Source of the DNA: Cristatella mucedo
Taxonomy: Eukaryota > Bryozoa > Phylactolaemata > Cristatellidae
NCBI GenBank assembly: GCA_009760855.2
Contig: WPIO01000006.1
Span: 2,141,001-2,205,000 of the forward strand
Reading direction: 5' to 3'
DNA length: 64,000 nt
Of this stretch, positions 10,581 to 22,138 are shown piece by piece. The notes below the pieces were generated by a model. It saw only the letters and a program-made list of their open reading frames with translations. It was not told the origin of the DNA and did no database searches. The number at the start of each line of letters is the position of its first letter. Position 1 is the stretch's first letter. The translations under genes were made by a program, and so were the position numbers.

Positions 10581-11744
10581 CATAGCTGCTGCTTAGACTT
10601 GCAAAGCTGCCAGCTTTTGTGTAACTAATCTGCTGGCTGTCAAAAATGCTACCAAACCGGCTCCGTGTGCCACGCGACCCGACAGAACCAGCCTGCTGCT
10701 GAATCCTGGCCGGTGATATTTCCATACCTACCGGCCAGCGACTATTGTGGTTGTTGATCGACGATCGGTCCTTGGTCAGGCAATGAGTCAGTTGCAGCTA
10801 CTGCAGCTGCCCTTTTTTGCTAGAACCACTAATAACGTCCGCTGTTGTCGTCTGCCGCTATCGTCGTTTTCTGCTATCTGCTGACGTGTCGCCAGCCTTG
10901 GCCACCGTCCACAAGCTGTTCTCTGGCACTCGGTCGCTCGCCCGAGGCTCACCTCGGCTCTCGGATCTGGGACGCATCTGCTCCTTCAGCCGCACTTCGC
11001 CGACAAGCTGCCGCAAACCTGCTGATGCAACTTGTCAGTCTTGGCATACTTTGCCACCGTGCCATGTGGCATCCTTGGAGAACACGGATGGATCAACGAG
11101 TGCGAAACCCGGCCGTGAGCGTCCTCACGGTGCTGGCAGCACAGCTAGCCGTGGCCGAAGAGATGCATAAGTCCGATACTCAATAGAAATACGAGTAAGA
11201 CTTATAATGAGCTATACAATATGAAATATTGTAGATTAAATCTGAGAAGCCAGAGCAGCAGCAGCAGCAGCTTCAGAAGTAGCAGCAGCAGCAGCAGAGG
11301 AAGAAGAAGCAGCAGAAGCAGCAGCAGCAGCAGTGGCCACCAATTGCTCTCAAGACCTAAAATGTCTATTGCTCTAGAATTTCCTGTAGTGAATACAGAC
11401 CTCGTGCACACATGGACTAATGAAAGCCATGCTCTATCATGTTTAGACAGTGCGGTCCGACTAAGAAATCACCACAGGGATTCCCACAGAGGCTGTCTCT
11501 TGTCAATGCACGGTCTGACCGGTGTGTCACTTGTCACCAACGTGCCGACAATGAACAGCAGCCAAATTTTCATCTTCTCATTCCGTTAAGGCGCCTTGAA
11601 GGACATATCTGTCGATGTGCAGTGGCATCGGAGCAAGCAGCAGCCATAGAAATCAGCCTCCTGACTCAGCGGCCACTCATCAAGGCCATCGAGCCAGCGT
11701 GCTTCCAAGCTGCATGAGTTGGTCGGCTGAACTGAAAAAACAGT
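10581..11744. other. No gene recognised; AGC-rich stretch
   Basis: Overlapping open frames of about 115 codons at 10817-11190 in two frames lack any motif. An AGC/AAG-rich tract lies at 11253-11336. Nothing else is assigned. Confidence 0.4.
11253..11336 (+). repeat. (AGC)n/(AAG)n trinucleotide tract
   Basis: CAGCAGCAGCAGCAG runs are interrupted by CTTCAGAAGT and GAAGAAGAAG. The Ser/Arg-rich or Leu-rich translations are artefacts of the repeat. Confidence 0.92.
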
Positions 11745-12165
11745 CAACTTTGTCTTTCGCTCTGTAGGTGCTAGACCGAAGAATTCACTTCTACTAGTCC
11801 TATGCAACGACATCTGATCGCGCTTCCTTTGCAGCAAATTTACAGTGCCCAGAAAGAGATTGAAGTCTCTGAGGGCGCTATATCAAATGTATTATTACTA
11901 TTGTTATATCATTACTGTTCTGCTGCCGATCAAAGCGAATCTTTTCCAGCAGTCCTGAACTGCTGCTTCCATGCTACTCACTACCTCGACTGCCCTCCTG
12001 ACTCTGCTATGTTTCTCACTTTCTCTATGGTGCATGTAATGCAGTCTGTTGGCTACCGGACTCACACCAATGGCCACTTGGGCTTTGAGTGTGCTATAGA
12101 AAATTCCCCTGCGCAACACCAACTGAGTCTTTGTGGCTAGTGGAGTTACAGATGGAGATGCATCC
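11745..12165 (+). mobile_element. LINE-B 3' fragment, split by LINE-A
   Basis: A TTTCGCTCTGTAGGTGCTAG stretch at 11755 matches the LINE-B segment TTTAGCTCTGCAGG seen at 43480-43500 on the other strand. The family sequence resumes after 11918 with CTGCTTCCATGCTACTCACT, ACTTTCTCT, GTCTGTTGGCTACC and the terminal GGAGTTACAGATGGAGATGC at about 12130-12155. A LINE-A tail lies between the two parts. Confidence 0.78.
11800..11915 (+). mobile_element. LINE-A 3' tail inserted in LINE-B
   Basis: It begins close to the 3' end (CGCGCTTCCTTTGCAGC), contains AGAGATTGAAGTCTCTGAGG and GGGCGCTATATC, and ends in TATTATTACTATTGTTAT. At about 115 bp it is a strongly 5'-truncated insertion. Confidence 0.82.
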
Positions 12166-12780
12166 ATTTATTCAATTAAAAATGGCAATACTCATCACAG
12201 CAGGTCGTGGCAATTCCAAAATTATATTAGCCATAAAATAAAAATTAAGAAATGTTAAGCCTCGTGTGTAATAATATCTCAAATAACGATGTTAAGCTAC
12301 CTAGGGTGCCTATCTAGGACTCTGCACAGAGGCCTAGAGCTCCCATTTCAACGTTAAAAAAAAATTGGACGGCATCCATGTTTATGTTTCTAGTTTTGCA
12401 AGCTCGATATGATGCCATTCGCATCACATAGTTTTTGTAAACTAATTAGTGCTGTTTCCTATGAGAAGGCAGTGTTGTAAGTGTGGTACTTAGTGACCAT
12501 AGGTCTCATGTTCTGCTCAGTGGTATGGAGACACAATCCAAAGAGGAATGTTAAAGTTTACCATGATGCCCGATAAACTAGATGAAAACGCGACCCAATG
12601 AGATATCAGCCGGCCTAACGGAAGCATTTACGGAATAAATTGCTAAGATGATTTTCCTGGCAGACCTTGCAGACCGATTATTCGTACGGCGGTTCAGCCG
12701 CCCTTCAATGAGGCTCCCCAAATAGAATCGAAAGTACAGTCACTATTTGGAGGATTTATACGAATGCTCTAGTGGAAGTA

Positions 12781-12839
<59 letters not shown>

Positions 12840-14427
12840 TGCCGAGTATCATTCGGTCACATAGCATTTATCAGGTAACTTTTCCTGGAGCAATGATGAT
12901 GCATCTCTCCTTATCATGAACTTGCTAGGAGTTCACTTTTTGTCAATGCAGGGAAGGATAAATCCACATAAATCGCCAATGGATACATTTTTTGCGGTGT
13001 GTTTTCTCATTATTTACGTTTTGATCGTTCTCATTTATAATTCAGTGTCCAATGCCCGGTGTTGACCAAAAGAAGCAATAGCCGCTATCATAAGCAAGCA
13101 TGACAACGTTGATCCAATAATTATTGTAGTCTCCATCCACGGTAATTATCACATGTGAATACAATAATATCGATAATCATACGAAGTCTATCTGTCACAC
13201 TGGCATTAGGATGGACAACCCCGTGTTCAGGAATCTCAAAAAAGAATGCTCAATGATGCAGCAAGGTTGCTGTGCAGTCGATTGAACCTGGGAGGCAAGG
13301 TAGCCTAGGATTAATTGCATAGTTGTGGTAGGAGTCTGTTCTATGCAGTTAGAAGAGAACTGTTTCTGATTAAGGAATGCAAAGCGTCCCAGTGTGTCTG
13401 CTATTTCTATTGCTTTACAAAGCAGGATAAAGAATGGTGAGTTGATGGAGAAGCTAGTTTGAAGTTGACATACAGCCATCATACTGACCATGCTGGGATA
13501 CATTGCTAACTCACTGAACGAAATCAGTGCTCTGCTTTACCTGGTAATGAGAACAGCTATTATTGAAATATTGAAGGTCATGCAATTACCTGCAGCAAAC
13601 GAATACTAAAGACTGGAAATTTTCTTGTTGCTAAACGGACCCCAAATGAAGTATTTAAATTTTTCTGATGCTGGCCGGCCTCGGGATTATTTCTTTTATG
13701 GATCAGCAGGAGTCTGGGTGAAACGAGGAAAAAGAGGAATAATCTACAATTAAGTTGGGTCATCAAGCCGTTGTGCTTGAGCAAGAACGAAATGAGTTTA
13801 GAAACCAACGTATTCTTTCCCTCATCAGCCAAGGATTAGTGGAATATTCTGCTTTATTTTCCTTTAGCAAGAGTAAATCAAATATAGTCTTGCTCATCAC
13901 AGCGCCTGCAGTCAAACACACTATAGGATGCCAACATTCATTCACGGTTTTGAATTAAAGTCCTCCTCTTCAAATCTTTCCGCTCACCCACTCTCTTTCT
14001 CACACACACACACACTTCCACCTTCACTTGGTTCGTTGCTTTCATCTTTCCGTTTCTCTCAGACACACTCTCCGCCTATCTCATTCCATTTCTCTGCCTC
14101 GCTCTTTGCCTGTTATATCTCTCTGTCGAGTTTCAATCACTCTGTGCAATTCTCTTTATCTGCCTCCCACTCATTATTGTTACCCTATCTCTCTCTCTAT
14201 TTTGATTCCTATTCCTTATTTATTGTTTTCCCGTCTCGATTTTGATTCTCTCCCTCCCTCTCTCTCCCTCTCTCTTCTTTTCCCTCTCCTAATTCTCATT
14301 CTCTCTCTCTTGGTTCGAATACTCAGTTTCTCTCGAGTCTCACTCTCTATCCCTCACTGTCTTCGCCTTTCTGAATTTTCTTGCAATTTATTTTTCTTTC
14401 TCACACTCACTTTTCTCACTTTTTTCT
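12166..14427. other. Unassigned stretch with pyrimidine microsatellites
   Basis: It holds the (CT)n(CA)n tract at 12784-12839 and a pyrimidine-rich stretch at 13975-14425 with CT, TTTC and CACACA runs. The open frames at 13195-13503 and 13578-13958 show no domain. No gene was recognised. Confidence 0.5.
12784..12839 (+). repeat. (CT)n(CA)n microsatellite
   Basis: About 20 CT dinucleotides are followed by about seven CA dinucleotides. Confidence 0.97.
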
Positions 14428-14694
14428 TAATAATAATAATAATTATAATAATAATGCACTTGATAAAGCACCCTCAGAAAACTTCATCTCTTTCTAGGTG
14501 CATTACATTTGCTGCAAAGAGAAATGCAATTGAATGGTAAGTAAAATCATGCTTGAAAAACAAACAAAATGAATAATATGGTTAGGGGTGACATGCACAG
14601 GGTCAGCATGCAAATGTGGTTAGTGGCAGCATGCACAGTGTCAGCACGCATAAGCACATCAAGGACGAATCACAGTGACCCACTATATGCTGTC

Positions 14695-15711
14695 CTAAAT
14701 AGGTGTTTTTAAGTTCCTTTTAAATGTGGTCAGGTCAGGGGATGTTCTGACGCAGGTCGGGAGGGAGTTCCAGGCTTTGGGAGCATATGAACTAAATGCA
14801 CGGTCTCCAAAGGATTTAAGGTTTGTACGAGGTATTTCTAGACTGTTGGATTCCGAAAAGCGGGTGGTACGATGCTTGGCCTGATGGGGTAGTATATCTG
14901 ACAGATAGGCTGGAGCCATAGAATGAAGGGACCTAAAAGTGAGCGACAAAACCTTGGATTCAGTCCGTTGCTTGACTGGTAGCCAGTGCAGGTCGGCAAG
15001 AAGTGGAGTAATGTGGCAACTGCGACGCTCACGACAGACAAGCCTAGCTGCAGAGTTTTGCACCAGCTGCAATCGCCTGATCACACATGCTGTTAGGCCA
15101 TTAAGCAGTGAGTTGCAGAAGTCGAGACGGGATGTCACGAATGCATGGATTAACTTGGACGTGGTAACCTTATCTAAACAAGCCCGAATTTTAGCAATGT
15201 TATGAAGCTGAAAATAGGCAGATTTGACTGTGGAGCTGATATGGTCGTCTAACGAGAGGTCGCTTTGGAATATGACACCTAGATTTCGAGCTGATTCAAC
15301 TGGAGATATGCTGGCAGAGCCAATTTTGAGCGTCAGCCTTTCCAATCTCTGAATCACACTGGGTTTTTCCATAACTAATAAGTTAGTTTTATCATCGTTA
15401 AGTTTTAGAAAATTTGCTGCCATCCATGTGCGGATGTCATCAATGCATGCAGCAAGTGAGTTGAGAGAATTTGAGGTGCTCGAAGGCTGGGAAGGATCAA
15501 AGCAAAGGTACAACTGAGTGTCATCCGCATAGAAGTGAAAGCCTAGGTTGTGCTTGGCAATCACATCAGCAAGAGGGAGAGTATAAACCGTGAAAAGAAC
15601 CAGACCTAGCACGGAGCCCTGAGGAACTCCATATTTTAGAGGTACTTCAGATGATCTTTGTCCATTCACGTCAATACTCGGAGTCTCCCACTGAGATAGG
15701 ACCTGCACCAC
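14695..15711 (-). pseudogene. LINE-A ORF2, RT catalytic and C-terminal part
   Basis: This is an open stretch of 338 codons. Near residue 28 is the RT motif GVPQGSVLG, and residues 61-64 are the catalytic YADD in FYADDTQLYLCF. NFLKLNDDKTNLLV lies near residues 100-114 and HWLPVKQR near 242-249. The C-terminus has PRTNLKSFGDRAFSSYAP followed by AWNSLP. The final residues differ from sister copies, which read LFRTAFSGSL, because one base is missing near 14705. The upstream part of the RT is in another frame: one base is missing near 15678, where CTCGGAG replaces CTCTGGAG of sister copies. In the family this domain copies element RNA at the nicked target. Confidence 0.93.
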
Positions 15712-16112
15712 TGCAGAGCAGTGCCAGTGATGCCCAGGCGAGATGAGAGGCGCTCTAGAAGGACTTTGTGATCGATGGTATCAAAAGCTGCCGAAAGATC
15801 AAGCAAAACAAGCAGAGACACTCTACCCATGTCCGCATTCCTAAGTAGGTCGTTATATACCTGAAGCAATGCTGACTCTGTGGAGTGATTAGCTCTAAAG
15901 CCAGACTGAAACTTACTAGCAAGGTGTGAGGTTTCGATATACGAGTTCAGCTGGTCTGCCACGACCCGTTCCAGTGTCTTTGATAGGAATGATAGAAGGG
16001 AGACTGGGCGGTAGTTACTCAAGTTCTCTTGGTCTGGTGTTGCTTTCTTGAGAAGTGGCCTGACTACAGCTTTTTTGAAAGGTGCTGGGACATGACCCGA
16101 GGCTAGTGACAT
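15666..16112 (-). pseudogene. LINE-A ORF2, RT N-terminal part
   Basis: This frame encodes the first RT blocks: ASGHVPAPFKKAVVRPLLKK, NYRPVSLLSFLSKTLERVV, FQSGFRANHSTESALLQVYN and LDLSAAFDTIDHKVLL. It is continuous in sequence with the endonuclease ORF upstream and the catalytic RT frame downstream, but both junctions are frameshifted. The order and spacing are as in CR1/L2-like LINEs. Confidence 0.92.
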
Positions 16113-16222
16113 ATTAATGATGTTAGTTATGCATGGCAGCAGCAGATCAATGCAACGTAGGAGCAGGACAGTGGGAATAGGGTCCAGAGGACTAGTTGTC
16201 TTCCTTGATACGAACTTTAGGA

Positions 16223-17797
16223 CTAGATCACTACTACTACTATGACCTGCTTAAATGCAGACGTTGAGGTGCAGCCAGGAACCGAGGAACAGCATTCTAG
16301 TGGGGAAGTTGTCATCGCAGGGATGGATTCCCTGATCTTGTCCATATTCTGCACAAAGAATCGAGAGAAGCGATCTGCTAGATCATCACAAGGATCATTA
16401 GGTAAGGAACTAATCTGGGAACGGTTGAGGAGATGGTTTATTGTCGACATCAGCATTTTTGGATTGTGCATCTGTGTTTCAACAATGTTTCTATAGAAGC
16501 TATACTTGGCCTTTGCTAGGATCGATTGGTACGACCTACAGTAGCCTTCATATGCCTGTTGATGGACAGTAAGTCCGGATCTTTTGTATGCTTTTTCAAG
16601 CTTTCGTTTAGTAGACTTGGCTAGTTTAATATCTGTGGTAAACCATAGGCCGTCTGGGCGGGGGCGCACAGTGCGCTTTGTAAGAGGTGCAAACTCGTCG
16701 AGCGTGTCAGCTAGTGTCGTGTTGTAGCTATCTACCAATGATGACAGATCGGAGGGAGGACTGAGCAGCAGAGGTGAAGCAGATATTCTTGCACGGACAG
16801 CATCGATGTCAAGGGTCTTGAGGTTTCGCGATTCACAGGTGATTTTAGAGGAGGATGTGGGCACACACTGTAGATTGAATGAGATCTTCATATGGTCAGA
16901 TAAGCAGGATTTGGTGATAATTGGTGATGACAAAGTGCAGTTATATGAGAAAATCTGGTCGAGTGTGTGACCCTTGATGTGGGTAGGGCCATGCACATGA
17001 GCCACAAGAGACAATGAGTCAGTCAATGCACGAAATTCGGTGCTGAGAGCGTCAGATGAGTTATCAAAGTGAACGTTGAAATCACCCATAACGAGGAAGG
17101 ATCGATTTCTTGCATACAGAATCGAAATGAGTTCGGAGAAATCTGAGATAAAGGAGGATTTGTTACCTGGTGGGAGATAGACTACTGCCACTATCGGTAG
17201 CTTGTTTTCGGGTGAGACCAGGACAATTGATTCAAAAGACTGCTTCGAGGGTACCGCAAATGGCTTGAAGTTGAATTTCGAGCGCACGATAATAGCAACT
17301 CCACCTCCAGTTTTGATTGATCTAGGGGTGTGAAAGAACGAGAAACCAGATGGAGTAGCGTCTTTAATTGTCGGGCAGTTTATCGATTTCAGCCAAGTTT
17401 CAGTTAGGGCGAGCAGGTTGATACCATTTTCAGAAATAAGGTCGCTTATTACTAGAGGTTTATTGCACATTGAGCGAGGATTCCAAAGGCAAGCGTGAAG
17501 TCTGGCCGATTGAGTTACAACAGGCCTGATGACCACTAAGTTAGAGAGATTTACAGTGACGCATGCAGGGGAGCGTGCTGAGCGGTTCGAGACAATGCTA
17601 GGAATACCAAACGAGCGGCGTCTGAGCTGGTGGCTCCGGCCACCGCGGCGGCTACAGGGTGCTTTTCTTTTGTTAATGGATAGTTCATGAATCTTAGCAA
17701 CAAAATTAATATCTAGGAATGCATTTGATCTATGCTTTTTTTTATTCTTCTCCTCCTCTTTCTGACTGCTCTTTACAATTTGCCTGCTAATCCTCAC
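16223..17797 (-). pseudogene. LINE-A ORF2, endonuclease and linker
   Basis: This is an open frame of 524 codons. Endonuclease landmarks are N106 in LWNPRS, E133 in LALTETWL, GGGVAIIVRS near 164, VVYLPPG near 205, D239 and N241 in VMGDFNVHFDN, D280 in GHTLDQI, and D301/H302 in LSDHMKISF. These are the expected metal-binding and catalytic positions of apurinic-type LINE endonucleases. The linker contains LDEFAPLTKRTVRPRPDG and YEGYCRSYQSILAKAKYSFY. The frame ends in a run of valines produced by an ACT-repeat expansion near 16226-16240. Relative to the sister copy near 6440 about eight bases are extra there, which shifts the frame before the RT. The first ~95 residues are not conserved in anything else here, so the true start is uncertain. 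Confidence 0.92.
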
Positions 17798-17830
17798 ATT
17801 TCACCTTTGCAACTATCATCTTTTATAACT

Positions 17831-18569
17831 CGGATCTTGTAGCTAATTAAGTAGCACGATTGTTAACGCCTTTTGATGACCATGCTACTGTTGCTAGTAG
17901 GGCTTTAGCAGACTGCGATTGCCTGACAAAAGATCACCTGAACATGCTCCTGATTTCCACTGTTCAATTATATTTCCTAAATTTGGCTGCTGCATGCTCC
18001 TTAAAGCACAGTATATAAGGATTGCAAGAAGTCGTTTAAAATGCTCACTGTTCATTTTAGTTTGGCTTCACTGAGATGCAAGATGGTAGCTCATATTTGA
18101 ATCGTGTTAGCATGTGAGCAGTGCTTTTATCTGTGGCGCAGCAGCTGCAGAAGAGAATTACCATTGTCACATTATTCCCAAAGACTGGACTGGCACGAGC
18201 AGTACTGACAGTATCACGCACGACGTCCTTATCGATAGTTTACTTTTCTTGCTTGTGATGCGGCTCTACTTCCACGGCGATTGAAGTACCATAACTCCAA
18301 TCTCTATTAGCATCAGATGGCTAGACAATGGGCTCACATTGGCAATGGAGGCAAACAACCACATAATATGGATAATAATAATAATAGCACATTAGTATGG
18401 CGCCGCAAAGAAACAAATGTCATTATAGGCACTTTAAGCTGGCTGGAAGGGAAGTAAGCCGATTGGTTAGTTATACTGTGTGCCATTCCAGCTCACGCAG
18501 CCCCATAGAAGACAAACGCCGTACGGAAGAAGAACAGGCGGAGTTTTTTCGGCAAATCAAGAGATCACA
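17831..18569. other. Unassigned stretch
   Basis: No repeat family or reading frame with a recognisable motif was seen. Confidence 0.4.
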
Positions 18570-18990
18570 TGACTTTAGTCGGAAGTGAGTTTTTGGCTTC
18601 GCGGCAATAGGAACTGAAGGCGCGGTATTGACAGGATTTAAAATCTGTTCGAAGCACACATGAACAAACAAAGCCAGTAGAGCTGATGGTGCGACAGGAG
18701 TACTTGATTAGAAAATATTTCATATAGGTAGGCTGGAGCAAGAGACTCAAGAGACCTAATGGTGATCTATATGATCTTGGAGTGGATATGCAGCTAGATG
18801 GGGTGTCGTTGCGGACCCACGACAGAGGCGGTACAATGTAGCAGCTGCACTTCGAAACGGGTAGCCATAAGCGTGTATTACACGAGGCTCGAAGGACACG
18901 AGCGACAAAAGTAAGGCAGACAGTAGCAGGAAGGTTGCTCATGTCCTTCTGGCAACACGGGCGCAAGCCAGCACGACGCAACCCGAAATG
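18570..18990 (-). mobile_element. Old LINE-A relative, RT C-terminal remnant
   Basis: The minus-strand translation keeps the spacing of the LINE-A C-terminal region, with YRAFSSYCREAKNSLP corresponding to the RAFSSYAPKAWNSLP block, and LLQPTYMKY where LAPAYLSD stands in LINE-A. On the plus strand, TAGGCTGGAGCAAGAGACTC resembles the LINE-A sequence near 14909. It is highly diverged and has no recognisable tail. Confidence 0.55.
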
Positions 18991-19547
18991 GAAATGACGA
19001 AATTCGGGCGTGGCCATAAAGTAAAGTGGCAGTCACACAGTCAGAATGCGACTCGTCGACCTTCGAAGGACGCAGAGTCAAATGTGCGATTCAAAATTCC
19101 GGCTTTGTGGGTGCCGCACGGCTGGTCACTGTAGAAAGACAGAGTGGCTCCGCTTATACCTCCACTCCTACTAACAGAAGGACACGAGCAACAAAGCGTG
19201 ACAAAAGCACCCAAAGACGAAAGCGCACAGGTCAAAAGAGCCCAAACAGATAATTCTAAGGAACGGTGTTTGAAGTAGATATTCATAATTTAAATATTTT
19301 ATTAAATAAATACGTACATAAGTTAAATCGCAACACGTTATAGTGTATGCCGGCTTTTAAATATATTTTGAAAAAGTATAGTTATATTGTAAAAGGGAAT
19401 GTAGCCTAATAATGTTTATTTTTATAATTATTTTTATATAATAATGTCTATTTTTAAATTGATGCTCAGGTGGGGTGCGATTCCTTGAAGGTAATCTCTA
19501 AAAAGGGCGTTTCCGTGGTAGAATGTTAATAGATCATACACAAACAT
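18991..19547. other. Unassigned, AT-rich towards the end
   Basis: The second half (19260-19450) is AT-rich. No gene or repeat family was recognised. Confidence 0.4.
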
Positions 19548-19806
19548 TCGGGTCCCACGAATAGCAGCGGTACACTGCGATGCGGCTGCAATTTCCACAA
19601 AAACAGCCAGATCACTGTTGCTTTGATTCCAAAATTTACAGAGTAGTTTTAAAGGTTTACCCACCGAACTTCATGAAATTTCACTTGCGCATTATTGTGC
19701 TATGGCTTCAAATGGCCCGGATCGGCCAGCATATTTACAGATTAGAACGGCGATACAAGTGCAATTTTCACAACAGGTATGGCGAAAGTGTGGTTTTAAT
19801 TCCACG

Positions 19807-19809
<3 letters not shown>

Positions 19810-19850
<41 letters not shown>

Positions 19851-19915
19851 CATTCTATGTGTATGTATATATTCTATGTATTTGTATATATATATTATAT
19901 ATAAATATATATTAT
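19810..19915 (+). repeat. (AT)n microsatellite inside left arm
   Basis: A TATATATA run to 19850 is followed by TATATATACATTCTATGTGT-like degenerate repeats. It adds roughly 90 bp to one subunit interval of the left arm. Confidence 0.93.
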
Positions 19916-21242
19916 AGAAAATAGTGGCACTGCTTCTCCCTCAAAGTTTCCTGCTATTGCGCCTGCGCGTTGTAATACAAATGGCCCCAGTGGATCAGGC
20001 CGACGTGAAATTTTAAAAATCAATACAACTGCCTTTTCTAAAATAGCTATCCTGCAACTTCAATTTTGATACAGCACGCGTTATAGAAAACAGTGTTCTG
20101 GTTTAACCAATCAAAATTTTACGGCATAGCACATGGGCGTTTTCATGCTGCCACCGCCAATGGCCCGGACCAGCCAGCCTCCGTACTAATCCAACGGCGA
20201 TTCAACTGCCATTTCCATTGAAAGGGTTGAGCAACTGGATTTCAATTTTATGTCATAGCAAAAAATCATCGAACTGCGGTTTTGATTGCTAATTATGGAA
20301 AAAGGTATTTCGGATTTACCCGCCAAATTTTATGTAATTACTCTGACGCGTTTTATTGATTTGGTCTCTAACGGTACGGGCCAAAGGAGGCCTTAGCATC
20401 AGAACACACCCGCCTAATGTCATGAAATAAATTGGGTAAACCAAAAACGCTTTTATTAAATATGTTGCATCAAAACCGTAGTTTTACAGCATCTATTGTG
20501 GAAATGGCGAATGTACCACCATTTGAATATGCAGGGAGACTCGCTGTTCAGGGCCATTGGACACCATAGCATGAAAAAGCCCATGCGCTATGCAATTAAA
20601 TTTGGTTGGTCACTCAGGAAAACATTTTTTTTCGAAATTAATATGAATTACCGCAGCTGCAAAATGCTACTTGTGGAAATGGCAGCGGCATATCAGTTCA
20701 AATATATTGGTAGGCTGGCTGAGCCAAGGCATCGGAGGCTACAGCATGAGATCGCAAAAGCGATGCTGCATGATATTTGCTGGGTTAACCTGGACTATTG
20801 CTCGCTTAATTTTCAATGAAAACCGCAGTTTCACGAAGAGTTTTGTTGAAATAATAATATTAATACATTTTTTATATCCCCTCAGAGAACTCATCTCTTT
20901 AAGGGCACGTCACGCTTGCTGCAAAAGAAGCATGATATAGAATGGTTAATGGTAGCAAGCTCAATGACAACAAGCACAGCATGTTTAGAAGTGACATACA
21001 CAGGGTCAGCATGCAATCATGCAGAGAATCAGCACGCATAAGCACGTAAAGAACGAATCACGGCGACCCACTAAATGCTGTAATACATGGATACGTTTTC
21101 TTTTTCTTTTTAAATGTGGTCAAGTCAGGGGATGTCCTTAAGCTAGTTGGAAGTGAGTACAAGGCTTTGGGAGCATACAAAATAAAGGCACGGTCTCCAG
21201 AGGATTTGAGGTCTGTACGAGGTATAGGTAAACAATTAGATT

Positions 21243-21610
21243 AGTTCGTATGCTCCCAAAGCCTGGAACTCCCTCCCGACCTGCGTCAGAACATCCCCTG
21301 ACCTGACCACATTTAAAAAGAATTTAAAAACACCTATTAAGGACAGCATTTAGTGGGTCCCTGTGATTCGTCCTTGATGTGCTTATGCGTGCTGACACTG
21401 TGCATGCTGCCACTAACCACATTTGCATGCTGACCCTGTGCATGTCACACCTAACCATATTATTCATTTTGTTTGTTTTTCAAGCATGATTTTACTTATC
21501 ATTCAATTGCATTTACCTTTGCAGCAAATGTAAAGTGCCTAGAGAGAGATTAAGTTCTCTAAGGGCGCTTTATCAAGTGCATTATTATTAATATTTTTAT
21601 TGTTATTATT
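21243..21610 (+). mobile_element. LINE-A 3' fragment nested in LINE-A
   Basis: A 5'-truncated copy starts at AGTTCGTATGCTCCCAAAGC and includes the ORF end, the full 3' UTR and the (ATT)n tail. It is flanked by the direct repeat ATTAGATT at 21235-21242 and 21611-21618. The host LINE-A sequence GTTAGATTCCGAAAAGCGGG is restored on excision. The last base or two of the duplication is ambiguous because the tail is also ATT. Confidence 0.93.
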
Positions 21611-22138
21611 ATTAGATTCCGAAAAGCGGGTGGTACGATGCTTAGTCTGGTGAGGGAGTAGATCTAATAAGTAAGCTGGAGCTAAAGAATGAAGGGACCT
21701 AAAAGTGAGCGACAAAACCTCGAAGTCGATCCGTTGCTTGACCGGGAGCCAGTGCAGATCGGCGAGAATCGGTGAGATGTGGCAGCTGCGATGCTCACGA
21801 CAGACGAGCCTAGCTGCGGAGTTTTGCACCAGCTGTAAGCGCCTGAGTGCACATGCCGGTAGACCAGCAAGAAGTGAGTTACAGCAGTCAACACGGGATG
21901 ACACAAATGCATGGATCAGTTGAGATGTAGTATCCCTGTCTAAACAAGCCCGCATTTTAGCAATGTTATGTAGCTGCAAGTAGGCAGACTTGACTGTGGA
22001 GCTGATGTGACCGTCTAATGAAAGGTCATTGTGGAACAAGACACCTAGATTTCGTGCATATTCAACAGGTGATATGCTAGCAGAGCCAATTTTGGGCATT
22101 ACCCTTTCCAATTTCTGAATCACACTTGGTTTGCCCAT
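21539..22138 (-). pseudogene. LINE-A RT C-terminal ORF, chimeric end
   Basis: About 170 codons of normal LINE-A C-terminal sequence are open (SASISPVEYARNLGVLFHND, HISPILADLHWLPVKQR, LHSLAPAYLLDLLP). The frame then runs into the antisense of the inserted LINE-A tail, giving a string of asparagines. It is a remnant with no function of its own. Confidence 0.85.

Larger units (their letters stand above)
14428..17830 (-). mobile_element. LINE-A, longest copy (about 3.4 kb)
   Basis: On the minus strand the order is a 5' region, apurinic-type endonuclease, linker, reverse transcriptase, C-terminal domain, a 3' UTR of about 245 bp, and an (ATT)n tail at 14428-14455. The 3' hairpin region is at about 14465-14500. 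No separate ORF1 was seen upstream of 17797, so the copy may be 5'-truncated or the first ORF may be lost; the 5' limit is approximate. The ORF is broken only a few times, so this is the best template for defining the family. Other copies at 4661, 20850, 42588, 49068, 60424 and 63333 share its sequence closely. Confidence 0.93.

Noticed and set aside
10817-11186. Two overlapping frames of about 115 codons
   Set aside because: Different frames over the same DNA without domain signatures.
11253-11336. Coding polyserine or polyglutamine tract, also at 30247-30270 and 7232-7272
   Set aside because: No flanking coding evidence; the simple trinucleotide repeats explain the open frames.
16223-17797. 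Host gene with an endonuclease/exonuclease/phosphatase domain
   Set aside because: The same sequence recurs in other LINE copies, is followed by reverse transcriptase and an ATT tail, and belongs to LINE-A.
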